Shown here piece after piece: positions 24,655 through 33,740 of a DNA stretch of 64,000 nucleotides. A model generated the notes under the pieces. That model searched no databases. It was not told the origin of the DNA and worked only from the letters and a program-made list of their open reading frames with translations. The DNA is from Otatea glauca. Lineage: Eukaryota > Streptophyta > Magnoliopsida > Poales > Poaceae. Each line of letters starts with the position of its first letter. Position 1 is the stretch's first letter. Location: contig CM070725.1 in assembly GCA_036346275.1 (NCBI GenBank), positions 16,606,216 through 16,670,215 on the forward strand, in the 5' to 3' direction. A program made the position numbers and the translations under genes.

Positions 24655-25621
24655 CTGCTGGTTGCTCCAAAGGATTAGGTAAGAAAGAAAAGTATAGACA
24701 AGAAAAAGGAACTACTTAGAGGAACAAGTTTAACCCAAAAAACTCAGTACAAGAACTCTAATTAAACTAAGTAACTTATTATTAAGGTCTTAGCATGGCT
24801 ACAAACAAGTTCCTGAGGGCCTATTGCAACTCATACCACTGGCGGAGCCAGCTCCTGACGACCCTAGGCGGCTGCTAGGGCTCGCTGGTGAGACCCAGCC
24901 TAGTCCTTTCTCTCTCGTATGATGGTGTTTGCCTTGCCAAACACTCGTTGTAGTTAGTCTTGCTTAGGCTCCAAAAAATCTCTAGCTCCTCCATTGTGCA
25001 TACACATGAAAATAAGACCACAATGTAAGCATACAAATCTAATGCATAAAGGGCAACACTCCTATTCTTAAGCTGACGTGTCTCTCACACCATGACTCTT
25101 AACTGACTATGCTTAAGCTCGTTCAATCGCTAAGCCAACTCGACTGATGCTCTTTTGGGGTGTAGAACTGCTGATGGGTGGACATTGGTGCAAACTGATC
25201 CTGATGATCGGGAACAACAGGAACATGATGCTTAGGTTTCTCTTCAGATGCAAGCACTTGCTCCTTCTGTTCTTGCTCCAATTCTTGGATGCTTCACGGA
25301 TGAGTGTATGATGTGAAGATTCTTGAATACCAGCTTCGTAACCTTATAAAGTGGCCTCTCATAACATTCAAGCTCTTGTAAAATCCTCCATAATTTGGAA
25401 GCATAATTTCCAATTCTCCATATGTGTGAAGCATCATCATCTGGGTAAGAAACCAGCTTAAACCAATAGAGGAGAAAAGAAATTTCAGGAAAGGAATGAG
25501 TAAGAGAGACAAGGTAAGTCGAGAACCTATTAATCTTATAGGTTAGTTTTCTCTTTAGAAAATAATTTTGAAGATACTAGAAACAGCCAGACTAACTAGG
25601 TTCAAACCTACAGTCAACCTA
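24655..25621 (-). other. Element M leader between PBS and gag, with a degraded leader ORF
   Basis: Minus-strand reading of 25512-25294 and, after one TGA, to about 25140 stays open for roughly 120 codons (LPNYGGFYKSLNVMRGHF and then EQEQKEQVLASEEKPKHH). I do not recognise the product. It lies upstream of gag where Tekay elements usually have only an untranslated leader. It may be a captured fragment or chance. Confidence 0.35.
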
Positions 25622-25633
25622 GTTCTGATACCA
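25622..25633 (-). promoter_or_regulatory. Primer-binding site of element M
   Basis: On the minus strand TGGTATCAGAAC follows the LTR end after a few bases. It matches the initiator-methionine tRNA primer site, which fixes the orientation and the inner edge of the 5' LTR at 25638. Confidence 0.75.
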
Positions 25634-25637
25634 TCTT

Positions 25638-26574
25638 TGTCAAGACCCAAATATGCAAATCCGGACCCTCTATATAACTGCACTAGTCCATGATAATGTT
25701 AGTACACACGGTGGCAACATAGATGTAATATCAATTCTGTACATAGCGGAATAAGAATAAATGACTAAATTTGATACATAAATATATAGTGTGATGACCT
25801 TATAGTCGATTTTACTTTTATTATGCCTTGCATAGCTTATTCACTAAATAAGACAAACTGTAGTGGAACAAAAACTTTCGTAGAAAACCCATCGACCTGC
25901 CACAGGCAATCAACTGGGGCTCAAATCCTAACAATCGACCTCCTCATGACACTCCTACTCCAGAACTAATGTTGACTCTTCTTCTCTAACTAATTGATTG
26001 ATTTTTGCAAGAGTGGGCACAAAATAGTACTCAACAAGTTGTGCACATAATGTAAGTCTAATATAACTATATGCAATTGTGCACAAAAGTAACCATAAAA
26101 GCCATTGTTTGAATAAGCCTTGCATATAGTTATTAGACTTGCATTCTGTGCACAACTTGTTGAGTACTCTGTATACTCACCTTTGCAATAATCATCAATA
26201 ATTTGAAGAAGAGAAGTCAACACTAGCTATGGAGTAGGTCTATCATGAAGAGGCCGATTTTTTGGGGTTTGAGCCCCAAACGATTGCTTCTGGCAGGTCG
26301 ATGGGTTTCCATTGGAGTTTATTTCCATTCCGCTGCAGTTATCTTACTTAGTGCTAATGCCATGCGTGGCTTAATAAATATAAACTTAACCATAAGGTTA
26401 TCTCACTATTTATTTATTTATTTATTTATTTATTTATCAAATTTAGTTCGTTTATTCCTATTTTATTGTGTATGGAGTTTTATTTTATCTATGTTGCCAC
26501 TGTGTGTTGTAGCGTGATCTTGTACTAGTACAGTATCCATATAGTATCCAGATTTGCATATTTGAGTCCCGACA
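25638..26574 (-). repeat. Fold-back LTR of element M (two inverted arms of about 440-450 bp)
   Basis: The left arm 25638-26076 and right arm 26120-26574 are inverted copies with a 43-bp spacer. The outer ends are TGTCAAGACCCAAATATGCA and, inverted, TGTCGGGACTCAAATATGCA, and similarity continues through the arms, for example CCCATCGACCTGCCA and ACTCAACAAGTTGTGCACA on both. The minus-strand 3' end (GTCTTGACA) sits next to the PBS, so this occupies the 5' LTR position. A (TTTA)n run at 26407-26437 lies in the right arm. Either the LTR family is inherently palindromic or an inverted second LTR copy replaced part of it. Confidence 0.75.
26407..26437 (+). repeat. (TTTA)n microsatellite
   Basis: About seven to eight perfect TTTA units; the matching place in the opposite arm of the inverted repeat is a short non-repetitive AT stretch. 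Confidence 0.85.
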
Positions 26575-26606
26575 ATATGATAAAGGACTACCCAAGTTTG
26601 AAGTGA

Positions 26607-27518
26607 ATGAAGGGTGCATGTTCAATGGTGGTAGCAAAAGACGATTTGAGCGTACTTATCGTCAGTCAACTAGGTATATTTCATGAATGGATATTAAATT
26701 CAGGTTGTTGCTTCCATATATGTTTGATGATAGAGATGTTTAACAAAGGATCTCTACGTCCGGCGCATAGAACTGTTCACTTGGTGAATTACATGCAGTA
26801 TACAATTACTGAGGTGGGAACAGTTACATTAGAGATGTATGATGGAGTGCATCATACATTGATCAGAGTTCATTATGTTTCTGGCTTAAAGCAAAATCTA
26901 ATATATGTGGGTTCAATTGAACTCAAATGTTGTGAGGTATTACTCCGAAGTGGAGTCATGCGAGTTACATGCAAAAGGTAGATGATTATGAAAAGTGTCC
27001 AGAGCAATGAAGGATACAGATTGATGGGAACATCCAAAAGAAGGGTAATCAATGGGAGGTCTGATAAAAATCCTGATAAAGAGAAGGAAACTATGTCATC
27101 AACAGTAGGTACTCATGTCTTAACTACAATTATGTGCAGAACTATAAAGACAGTTCCAAAATATAGCATCGCGAAGGTGAAGATGCGAGCTTTTAAAAGA
27201 AGGAAGACGTGGCGAGACCAACCATGCGGTATCAATAAGCAGGTAGAGCTTGAAGGCAGTATAAACCAATGGCATGGAGGGTTGTAGGAACAGCAGGTGT
27301 GGTTATCCAAACTACACAAAGATAGGTCAATGGTTCGGGAGACCAAGCTTGAACACCAACACATACATTGTGATGATGTGCATAAGCCCCTATGGTGGGG
27401 GCACTCCCAAATGTGGGAGGAAAATAAAAAAATCAAAAACTAAAAAATATAGAGCAAACATGGAGTGAGTTATTGGAGGAGCACTGTGACTTTAACTGAT
27501 AAGTGTCAAGATGGAGAT
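26607..27518 (+). pseudogene. Tork-like copia internal fragment: protease and downstream remnant
   Basis: The frame 26607-26981 reads EWILNSGCCFHICLMIEMFN, then VNYMQYTITEVGTVTLEMYD and VHYVSGLKQNLIYVGSIE, the layout of a Tnt1/Tork-type copia protease and the start of the gag-pre-integrase region. The catalytic Asp of the D-S-G motif is Asn here, so the protease would be inactive. A second frame at 26982-27287 carries a remnant reading EGYRLMGTSKRR. Nothing recognisable of integrase, RT or RNase H follows before the polypurine tract at about 27508-27518, so most of pol has been deleted. Confidence 0.7.
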
Positions 27519-28024
27519 TGTTTAATATGGTTACTCATATCTAGTATGTTAGGATTTGAAAATGAATGCTATAAGAAGCCCTAGATGAATCCTAATAAGA
27601 TTAGGATTCCTACTTTATTTTGAAGTAGAATTTCTACTTCTCTTTAGAGGACTAAGGAACATATATAAACCCATATGGGTGGTCATAGAGAACCCAAGTC
27701 ACAACCCAACTCATCCAAGCAAGAGGCTCACGAGAGGATTAGAGGTTAGATTATTCTCTAGCACTATATTCTTGTATAGGGCAAGGATTCGAGGGTCCTA
27801 AAGGTTCGAAATGATTGTGAGAAAGTGATAATCCCTTGTACTCTTTTGAGGGTGTGGTTAAAGAATTTGTAGTCAGTTTCGTCAAATATATTCTCTCTCA
27901 TCGTGGTTGATTAAACGCCATTATATTTATCATCTCTATGAAATTCATTTTCTTTGTTCTTGAGACCATGTACGCTCATGATGTATCTCACAAAACTATA
28001 AGCCAATCCAAAGGCTACTGCGCA
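27519..28024 (+). repeat. LTR of the Tork-like copia remnant
   Basis: The segment begins TGTTTAATATGG after a PPT-like AAGATGGAGAT and ends GCGCA. It contains a TATA box (TATATAAA) at 27662-27669, in the usual mid-LTR place. A PBS-like GGTATCAGAG follows at 28033-28042. No second copy exists in the window, so the ends are inferred from flanking signals. Confidence 0.55.
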
Positions 28025-28776
28025 TAAGAAGAGGTATCAGAGTATAATGAGGCTATTTTCCATTTAGGTCCATTTTTCAACTTTAACCAAAACCGTTTAA
28101 TTTTTTTGAGGCAGTTGTGCTCCATATTGACAAATTGATCCCACCCATCAGGCTCAAACATACTTTTTTTTCTTGAGCACATGTATCCTGCACACACACA
28201 CTAGCTCATGATCTTGCACACATTGTGCCCACCACTCTGACTGCAAGGCTTCCAACTTAGACTAGTTGCTCCCATGCCTCCAAAATCAAACTTTCATTTA
28301 TGGAAATCGACCTTTCTATTCGAATCAGAAAATCACTTTCAACTTGAAAAAACTTCACTAAATTTCACAAATCATTTAATCATTGAGACTTGAGAGTAAG
28401 GCACAATAATATGAGAGAGGACTCCAGAGGTGCCCTAAGGCGACTCTAGAGGTGACACCAAGTTCAAGCCCAGAGCACTTCCAACCTCACCATCTCCCTT
28501 GCCGCCACCGCTGGTGGCATTTGGCTAGCCGACAGCGGTGGCAAGGTCTTTCAAACTATTCACCATTCTCTACTCCCTATCCCTTATGTCCCATCTACCA
28601 GTTCTTCACAAAAGTGGCCGAGAAGGCGGCTGGCATCTCTGTTGCTGAGCTCGGCTTCATGTGGCTCTGAGCGATGGAGATGGCGCAGCTGGTGGTGAAG
28701 CTCCTCGAGGAATATCGAGTATGCTAGCTAGGGCACAAGATCAACACGATGCAGTGGTAGATCTACGGGGTTCCCC
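28025..28776. other. Unassigned stretch with a PBS-like site
   Basis: GGTATCAGAG at 28033-28042 looks like a tRNA-Met primer site, but no gag follows. The remainder is AT-rich to about 28440 and then GC-richer sequence that leads into the 3' flank of the OVATE-like pseudogene. I see no supported gene; short ORFs at 28452-28882 have no family motifs. Confidence 0.35.
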
Positions 28777-29209
28777 TCAAGATCCATATGTTGTCGAGCA
28801 CCGTCGGCCAAATAACAGCAGGAGTAGCGTCGATGAGGTCATTGTAGTGGCGGGAGGTGTCATTGCGGTCGTGAGCCGATGAACCGGGACAGGTGTTGCA
28901 TCCTTTTGCTCAGATCTACTCTGGATCTGATCGAGCTCCACCTCCTCTTGGCTCAGACCGAATCTGCTCTTCTCCTTGTTAGATTCGGTCATTCCCAATG
29001 GTGATTGAGGAGGCTCGGTGGTCGAAGCAGGCGCCGCGAGGTCTTGGCCTGCGATGTTAGCTAGAGCCGGGGGCACAGCAAGCGGGTAGTTGACCTCGAC
29101 AATTACGATGAGGATGGTTGCATGGCAACATGGCGCGTTGAGAGCCAGTAGGCGGTGGACCATGCAGCGGAGGTCATCGCAGTCGCAGAGCCCCATCCCC
29201 CCACCATCT
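28777..29209 (-). pseudogene. OVATE-family protein relic, C-terminal half
   Basis: The minus-strand stretch at about 29199-29094 reads CDCDDLRCMVHRLLALN then APCCHATILIVIVEVN. This fits the second half of the OVATE domain (a D-L-x-x-L-L-x-x-Y-L-x-L-N block followed by H-x-x-I-V-x-x-F). The domain starts in the other half at 40.46 kb. The frame here is shifted relative to that half across a G-run (GGTGGGGGG) at the junction, so the domain is broken. About 100 further codons rich in Thr/Ser/Pro follow with no motif. OVATE proteins are plant transcriptional regulators of organ shape. Whether this was ever a functional locus is unknown. Confidence 0.6.
29205..29209 (+). repeat. Target-site duplication CATCT, left copy
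   Basis: CATCT directly precedes the 5' LTR of Sirevirus copy 2; the identical pentamer follows the 3' LTR at 40460-40464. Confidence 0.9.
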
Positions 29210-30909
29210 TGAAGGACCATGTGGAGGTCTATCCAAATTTGTGATGAGTATTTGACTAAATTTGAGCTTGGGTAGCTCTTGTTTGAGTTTGATTTGAAAT
29301 GGATTTTCAATTCGAAGCAATTTGAAGTTTTCTCTGTTTTCCCGATGCTACCGGCCAGAACGAGGAAAAATGAATTTTAATGAGTTTTGATGGATTTATT
29401 GCACATCTTTGTGGGCATTGATATGTGAGGGGTTTCCTTGTTTTTGATGGTTGCAGGACGACGGTGCTAGGTCATGGTGAGGCGAAGAATGGCCGGGACT
29501 AGGCGAGGAGCGTCGGAGGTCCAAACGGTCGGGGATCGCCGGAAGATGATTGGAGACGGAGTCCGTGCAAGCCGTGAAGACAAGGAATGGATGTAATTCT
29601 AGCTAGATGCTGCTCGGATCGATGAGGGTCGTCGGATTGCGGTCTAGTTGATAGGATAGCGGGTCTAGTAAGTGTGCTTTGAGAACCGTGCAGGAAAACC
29701 CATTATGTGTTGTGGGTTTTGGGTGAACCCTTGCATGGCTGGTTGAGTGGGTAAATCCTAGCCCTTGATGGATGCTCTAGGGTTTAGAGGCTCATCCAAG
29801 GGTGGTAGGTGGCCCAATAGTTGTATAAATAAGGGTGGAGGGGTAGCCTTCCCCCCTTGAAGGGTTTGAGGTTTTTGATGCTCCTTTGAGCTTTGCCCAC
29901 ATGAATGTGAGGCTTTGTAACCTCTCCTTCCAGAAATGAAATGTTTCCTCAAATCATTTCTTTTCTTTGTGCATTTACATTACGCATTTAAATTACGCAA
30001 TTTACATTATGCACTTAAATTCCGCACTTAAATTCCGCAATTAAATTCAGCACTTACATTCTTGCAATTTACATTTATGCAATCTGGATTTGCCTCCCCT
30101 ACTTCTAAATGCTGTTCTTCTAGGATGTCTTGAGGGTGTTCATTTGGTTTTACATTTTTCTTACACCCTTGGATAGACTAGAGATCGAGTTTTTTTATCA
30201 AATTGCAAATCTATCTAGAACTTGTTCTTCACACAGCAGTCAGTTTTTGATTTTTCTAAACCTATACAAAAATAATTTTTAAGTGATTCTTTTTGGGAAA
30301 GGTGGAGGACACATATATACATCTGTAGAAAATTTCTTGAGTCCACTGGTTGCACCGTTTGAGAGCTATGAAGTGAAAACCGAGCCTCAAACTTTCTGAT
30401 CGAAGATCCTGACTGTCTGTATTGCTTGATTTTTCATTCTTATTCTACAACTCTTTATGAGGTGATTTTTGGTGGAGTGTTTCATGACTCAACTTCTCAC
30501 AGGGAAAACAATTATCAAAAATTTGAGAGAAACAGAAACTCACCAACCACATATTCCAACTGAGGACAATTTCTGAAAATCTGCTTCAACTTTTCTGAAA
30601 AGAGACTTTGGTGTTTTAGCTTTATCTCTTTTAGAAAAGAAGTCTTTTGAATTGATTCCTCTTTTGTTTGGACACTTGACAACTAGGATTGTGATTAAAA
30701 AACCCCTCACATGATTCATGGTTCTTATCCATGCAAGCTAGGGGTACATATAGTTGTCTAATTGTTCTGGGTTTTGGAGGGTGTGCGAATCTGAGAAGTA
30801 CCAGTTTGAACGAAAATCTTTGGGTGCTTTAGATTTTTATTGCAAGAGTGTTTGGAAATTTTATTTGGGATCATTCACCCCCCCCTCTGATCGCCATTTT
30901 GATCTTTCA
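29210..30909 (+). repeat. 5' LTR of Sirevirus copy 2
   Basis: 1700 bp, starts TGAAGGACC and ends GATCTTTCA. The TATA box is at 29824-29831 (TATAAATA). It matches 38764-40459 closely. Confidence 0.95.
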
Positions 30910-30911
30910 AT

Positions 30912-30923
30912 TGGTATCAGAGC
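30912..30923 (+). promoter_or_regulatory. Primer-binding site of Sirevirus copy 2
   Basis: TGGTATCAGAGC begins two bases after the 5' LTR and is a perfect match to the initiator-methionine tRNA primer site. Confidence 0.9.
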
Positions 30924-30964
30924 CGGTTTTGCTCTTTCATAGATCTTGACCGGTCTCAAGAGCC

Positions 30965-31910
30965 ATGGCGATAGACAAGTATTCCACCAAGCCTACTATT
31001 TTTGCTGGAGTTGTTTTCCTTTCTGGAAATCGCAGATGGAGTCATACATCACTGCCCAGGGCTTCCTGATATGGCAGAAGGTGAAACTCCCGTATGAGGT
31101 TCCTGCTAATGAAAACGTCACGGCCGGAAATATGGCTAAAGTTGAGGCGGACGCTAAGGCAAGGAACATTCTCATACAGGGTCTTAGCCGCAGTGAGTAT
31201 GATAGGATTTCTCACCTCCGTTCCGCTCACGAGATTTGAGTGACCCTCGATGCTTACCATGAGGGCACTACTCAAATCAAGACCGTGAGGCAGGACCAGT
31301 TCAAGTGTGAGTTCAACAAGTTTAAACAACACGCTGGTGAGAGTCTTGATGAGTGCTTTGGTCGGTTTACGAAGATTTTGAGTGACCTCAGAGCAGTCGG
31401 TTGCATATACCCTGACTCGGATAATTCTCGACATTTCTTGACCGCACTCGATCTTCGTGTTTGGGAAATGAAAGTGACCACCATCAAGGACAATACCGAC
31501 TTGTCGACCTTGACTCTTGATGGGCTTTGCTCCCGTCTCAAGACTCATGAGATCGACGTCATCTCTCGCAAGACGAAATCACAGTCGATGGCCTTAGTCA
31601 CTGATCCCACTGGATCTTCCCTTGATCTTTCTGCTGGTTTCTCTCTTTCCGCCCTTTGCGAGCTAAGCGATGACCAACTGGAAAAATTTTCAGAAAATGA
31701 GCTTGCTCTTCTTGCTCGCATGTTTTCTCATGCATACAAGAGGGTGAGAGAGAGGAAGAGAGGTGGCATGATCACATGCTTCGAGTGTGGTGGCCCCAAC
31801 CACATTCGGGCTAATTGCCCCAAACTCGAGAAGACAAAGAACGACACGGTGGTTCGGCAAAGAACGACTACATCAATAAGAACCGCAACAAGAAGCCTCG
31901 GTTCATGAGC
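30965..31910 (+). pseudogene. Sirevirus copy 2 gag
   Basis: Capsid/nucleocapsid protein that packages element RNA. The start chosen is ATG 30965 (MAIDKYSTKPTIFAG), the usual Sirevirus gag start just after the PBS. A frameshift follows near 31015 and the frame resumes as FPFWKSQMESYITAQGF. Conserved gag blocks follow: ILIQGLSRSEYDRISHLRSA, KQHAGESLDECFGRFTKILS and VWEMKVTTIKD. A TGA at 31237-31239 replaces the Trp expected after AHEI. The zinc knuckle CFECGGPNHIRANC (CX2CX4HX4C) is at about 31780-31821. A second frameshift near 31860 ends this frame. Confidence 0.9.
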
Positions 31911-33331
31911 AAGACGTGAGAAGAAGTACCGTAACTTCTCCAAGAACAAGAAGCTCTTCCACCGCGTCCTTGCCGCGCTTGACGACATCAACCTCTCCGA
32001 CATGGAGACATGGAGCGACGAGGGCAAGGATGATCCACAAGAGAAGAAAGGTAGCAACGACTTCTCCGGCATGTGCTTCATGTCCGACGCCAACGGCATC
32101 AGCGACTCGGAAGAGGTACCCTCCTATGACCAGCTTAATGAAGCTTTCTGCAAATTAGGAGAATTTCATGCTAGAGCTAGAGCTAGGTGTGTGGAGCTAG
32201 AGAAGGAAGTAGGTACCTTGACTCGAGAGTTAGCTTCTCTTAGATCTTCTCCCTCTCGAGTCACTGATGACTGTTCTTTGTGTGATGCACTTCTTGTGGA
32301 CTTGGAGAACCTAAGGACTATGCATGATAGTGTGTTATCTGAACTAGATAGTCTTAGGTTGAAAAATGCTAGCGATGATTTTGTTGATGCTATTCCACTA
32401 GATGCTAGTTTTTTCATGCTCACTCTACTCCATCATGCTCTAATTGCCCTAAATTGCTTGCTGAAATTCATGCCATGAGCGATCACCTTAGGAAACTTTC
32501 TTCTAGAAACGATGAACTTGAAATGCATGCTTCTAAGGACCCAGTCAGCTCATGTGAGGGTTGTAGGCAACTAAAACTTGACAATGAATCATTAAATGTC
32601 AAGTGTGCTAAACTTGCTAAGGACTTACTAGATAAGTCACAAGAAAGTTGCTTGCGATGTTCTATGATTGAGGGGGACTTGGATAAAATCCATGTCGAGC
32701 TTAGAAAGAAATTAGAAGACCAAACCTATAGAATTAGAAATGTGTCTTACGTTTCTTGTGAGGCCCTCAAGATTGAGGTAGCCGTGCTGAGGGAGAAAAA
32801 TGTACGTGCTGAGATAGCTCATCTTTCTGGTTCTTCTTCTCCTTCTTCTTCTTCTTTTCCCCCTGTTCTTCTTGTGCCTCTTTCTTTCGAGATTGCTAAT
32901 ATCTTATGAGCACTCTCGAGAAGTTTGTTGGAGGCAAGAAGAAGCTCAATCTTATTCTAGACCAATCCAAGATTAGTAGATTCAATCAAGGTCTAGGATT
33001 TGATCCCTTGGAGCACGCTTGGGCGCATCCTCCCACCATTGTGCACGGCTCCAAGAGTGGTGAGATTGTGGTAGCTCCCAGAGTGAGTACCACCGTGTTT
33101 AGGTCTGCTGGGGTTGTCCATAGGACTTCTGATCAGAAGGGTGTTTCTCCTGTTGCTTCTGCCTCTAGCAAGGCGAAGTACACATGCACCTTCTGTAAGA
33201 AGGATGGTCACCTAGTAGATTTCTGCTTCAGGCGCGCGATCACTCGGCGTGAGCGTGTTGCTGCTCTTAGGGGTATTCAGGGTCATCTCCAGACTTTAAG
33301 TGCTCCTAAGGCACACACTGCTTCTAGATAG
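31911..33331 (+). pseudogene. Sirevirus copy 2 coiled-coil linker with second zinc knuckle
   Basis: This region between gag and protease encodes the long coiled coil that distinguishes Sireviruses. Frames 32002-32478, 32454-32909 and 32906-33331 overlap through small frameshifts. Leu-rich heptads (ELEKEVGTLTRELASLRSS, LRKKLEDQTYRIRN) and Cys pairs recur. A second CX2CX4HX4C motif (CTFCKKDGHLVDFC) is at about 33184-33225. The segment 33332-33740 up to protease is out of frame and Ser/Phe rich. Its role is unknown; coiled coils of this kind are thought to mediate Gag-host interactions. Confidence 0.8.
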
Positions 33332-33740
33332 GTTAGAGAGTCGCCTGTTTTTGGGCAGCGTCCAGGACTCGGTTTTCATGCTAGTTCTTCGAGTTTTAGT
33401 CCTGGAGCTGTTCGTAGTCAGTCTTTCCACCGTCCTCTTGATATTCCTCGTTTTTCTCATCGAGGTAGATATCAGCGGCGTGAGGTGTTTTCTGATAGGA
33501 GTTTTAGGCAGCTTCACTGGGGTGGTTCGGCTTTTGCACCACGGCAGGCCAATCCAGTTTCAGCTCCTAGATCATCTACTAGAGTTGCTACTGATCTTGT
33601 TAGGGTTAAACATCAGAGAGACACTCGAGTCCAATCTTCTTCTGTGACTGGTACTCCGAGGTGTCGTATGGTTCAGTATTGGGTTCCTAAGTCTTCACTC
33701 TATCCCAGTACTGAGTCATCTTTCTCTCTTGTGTCTTGAT

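Noticed and set aside
25638..26574. Interpretation of the fold-back as a stand-alone TIR transposon
   Set aside because: The outer flanks (ATCTT and ATATG) are not a duplication, and one end abuts a primer-binding site, so an LTR-derived structure fits better.
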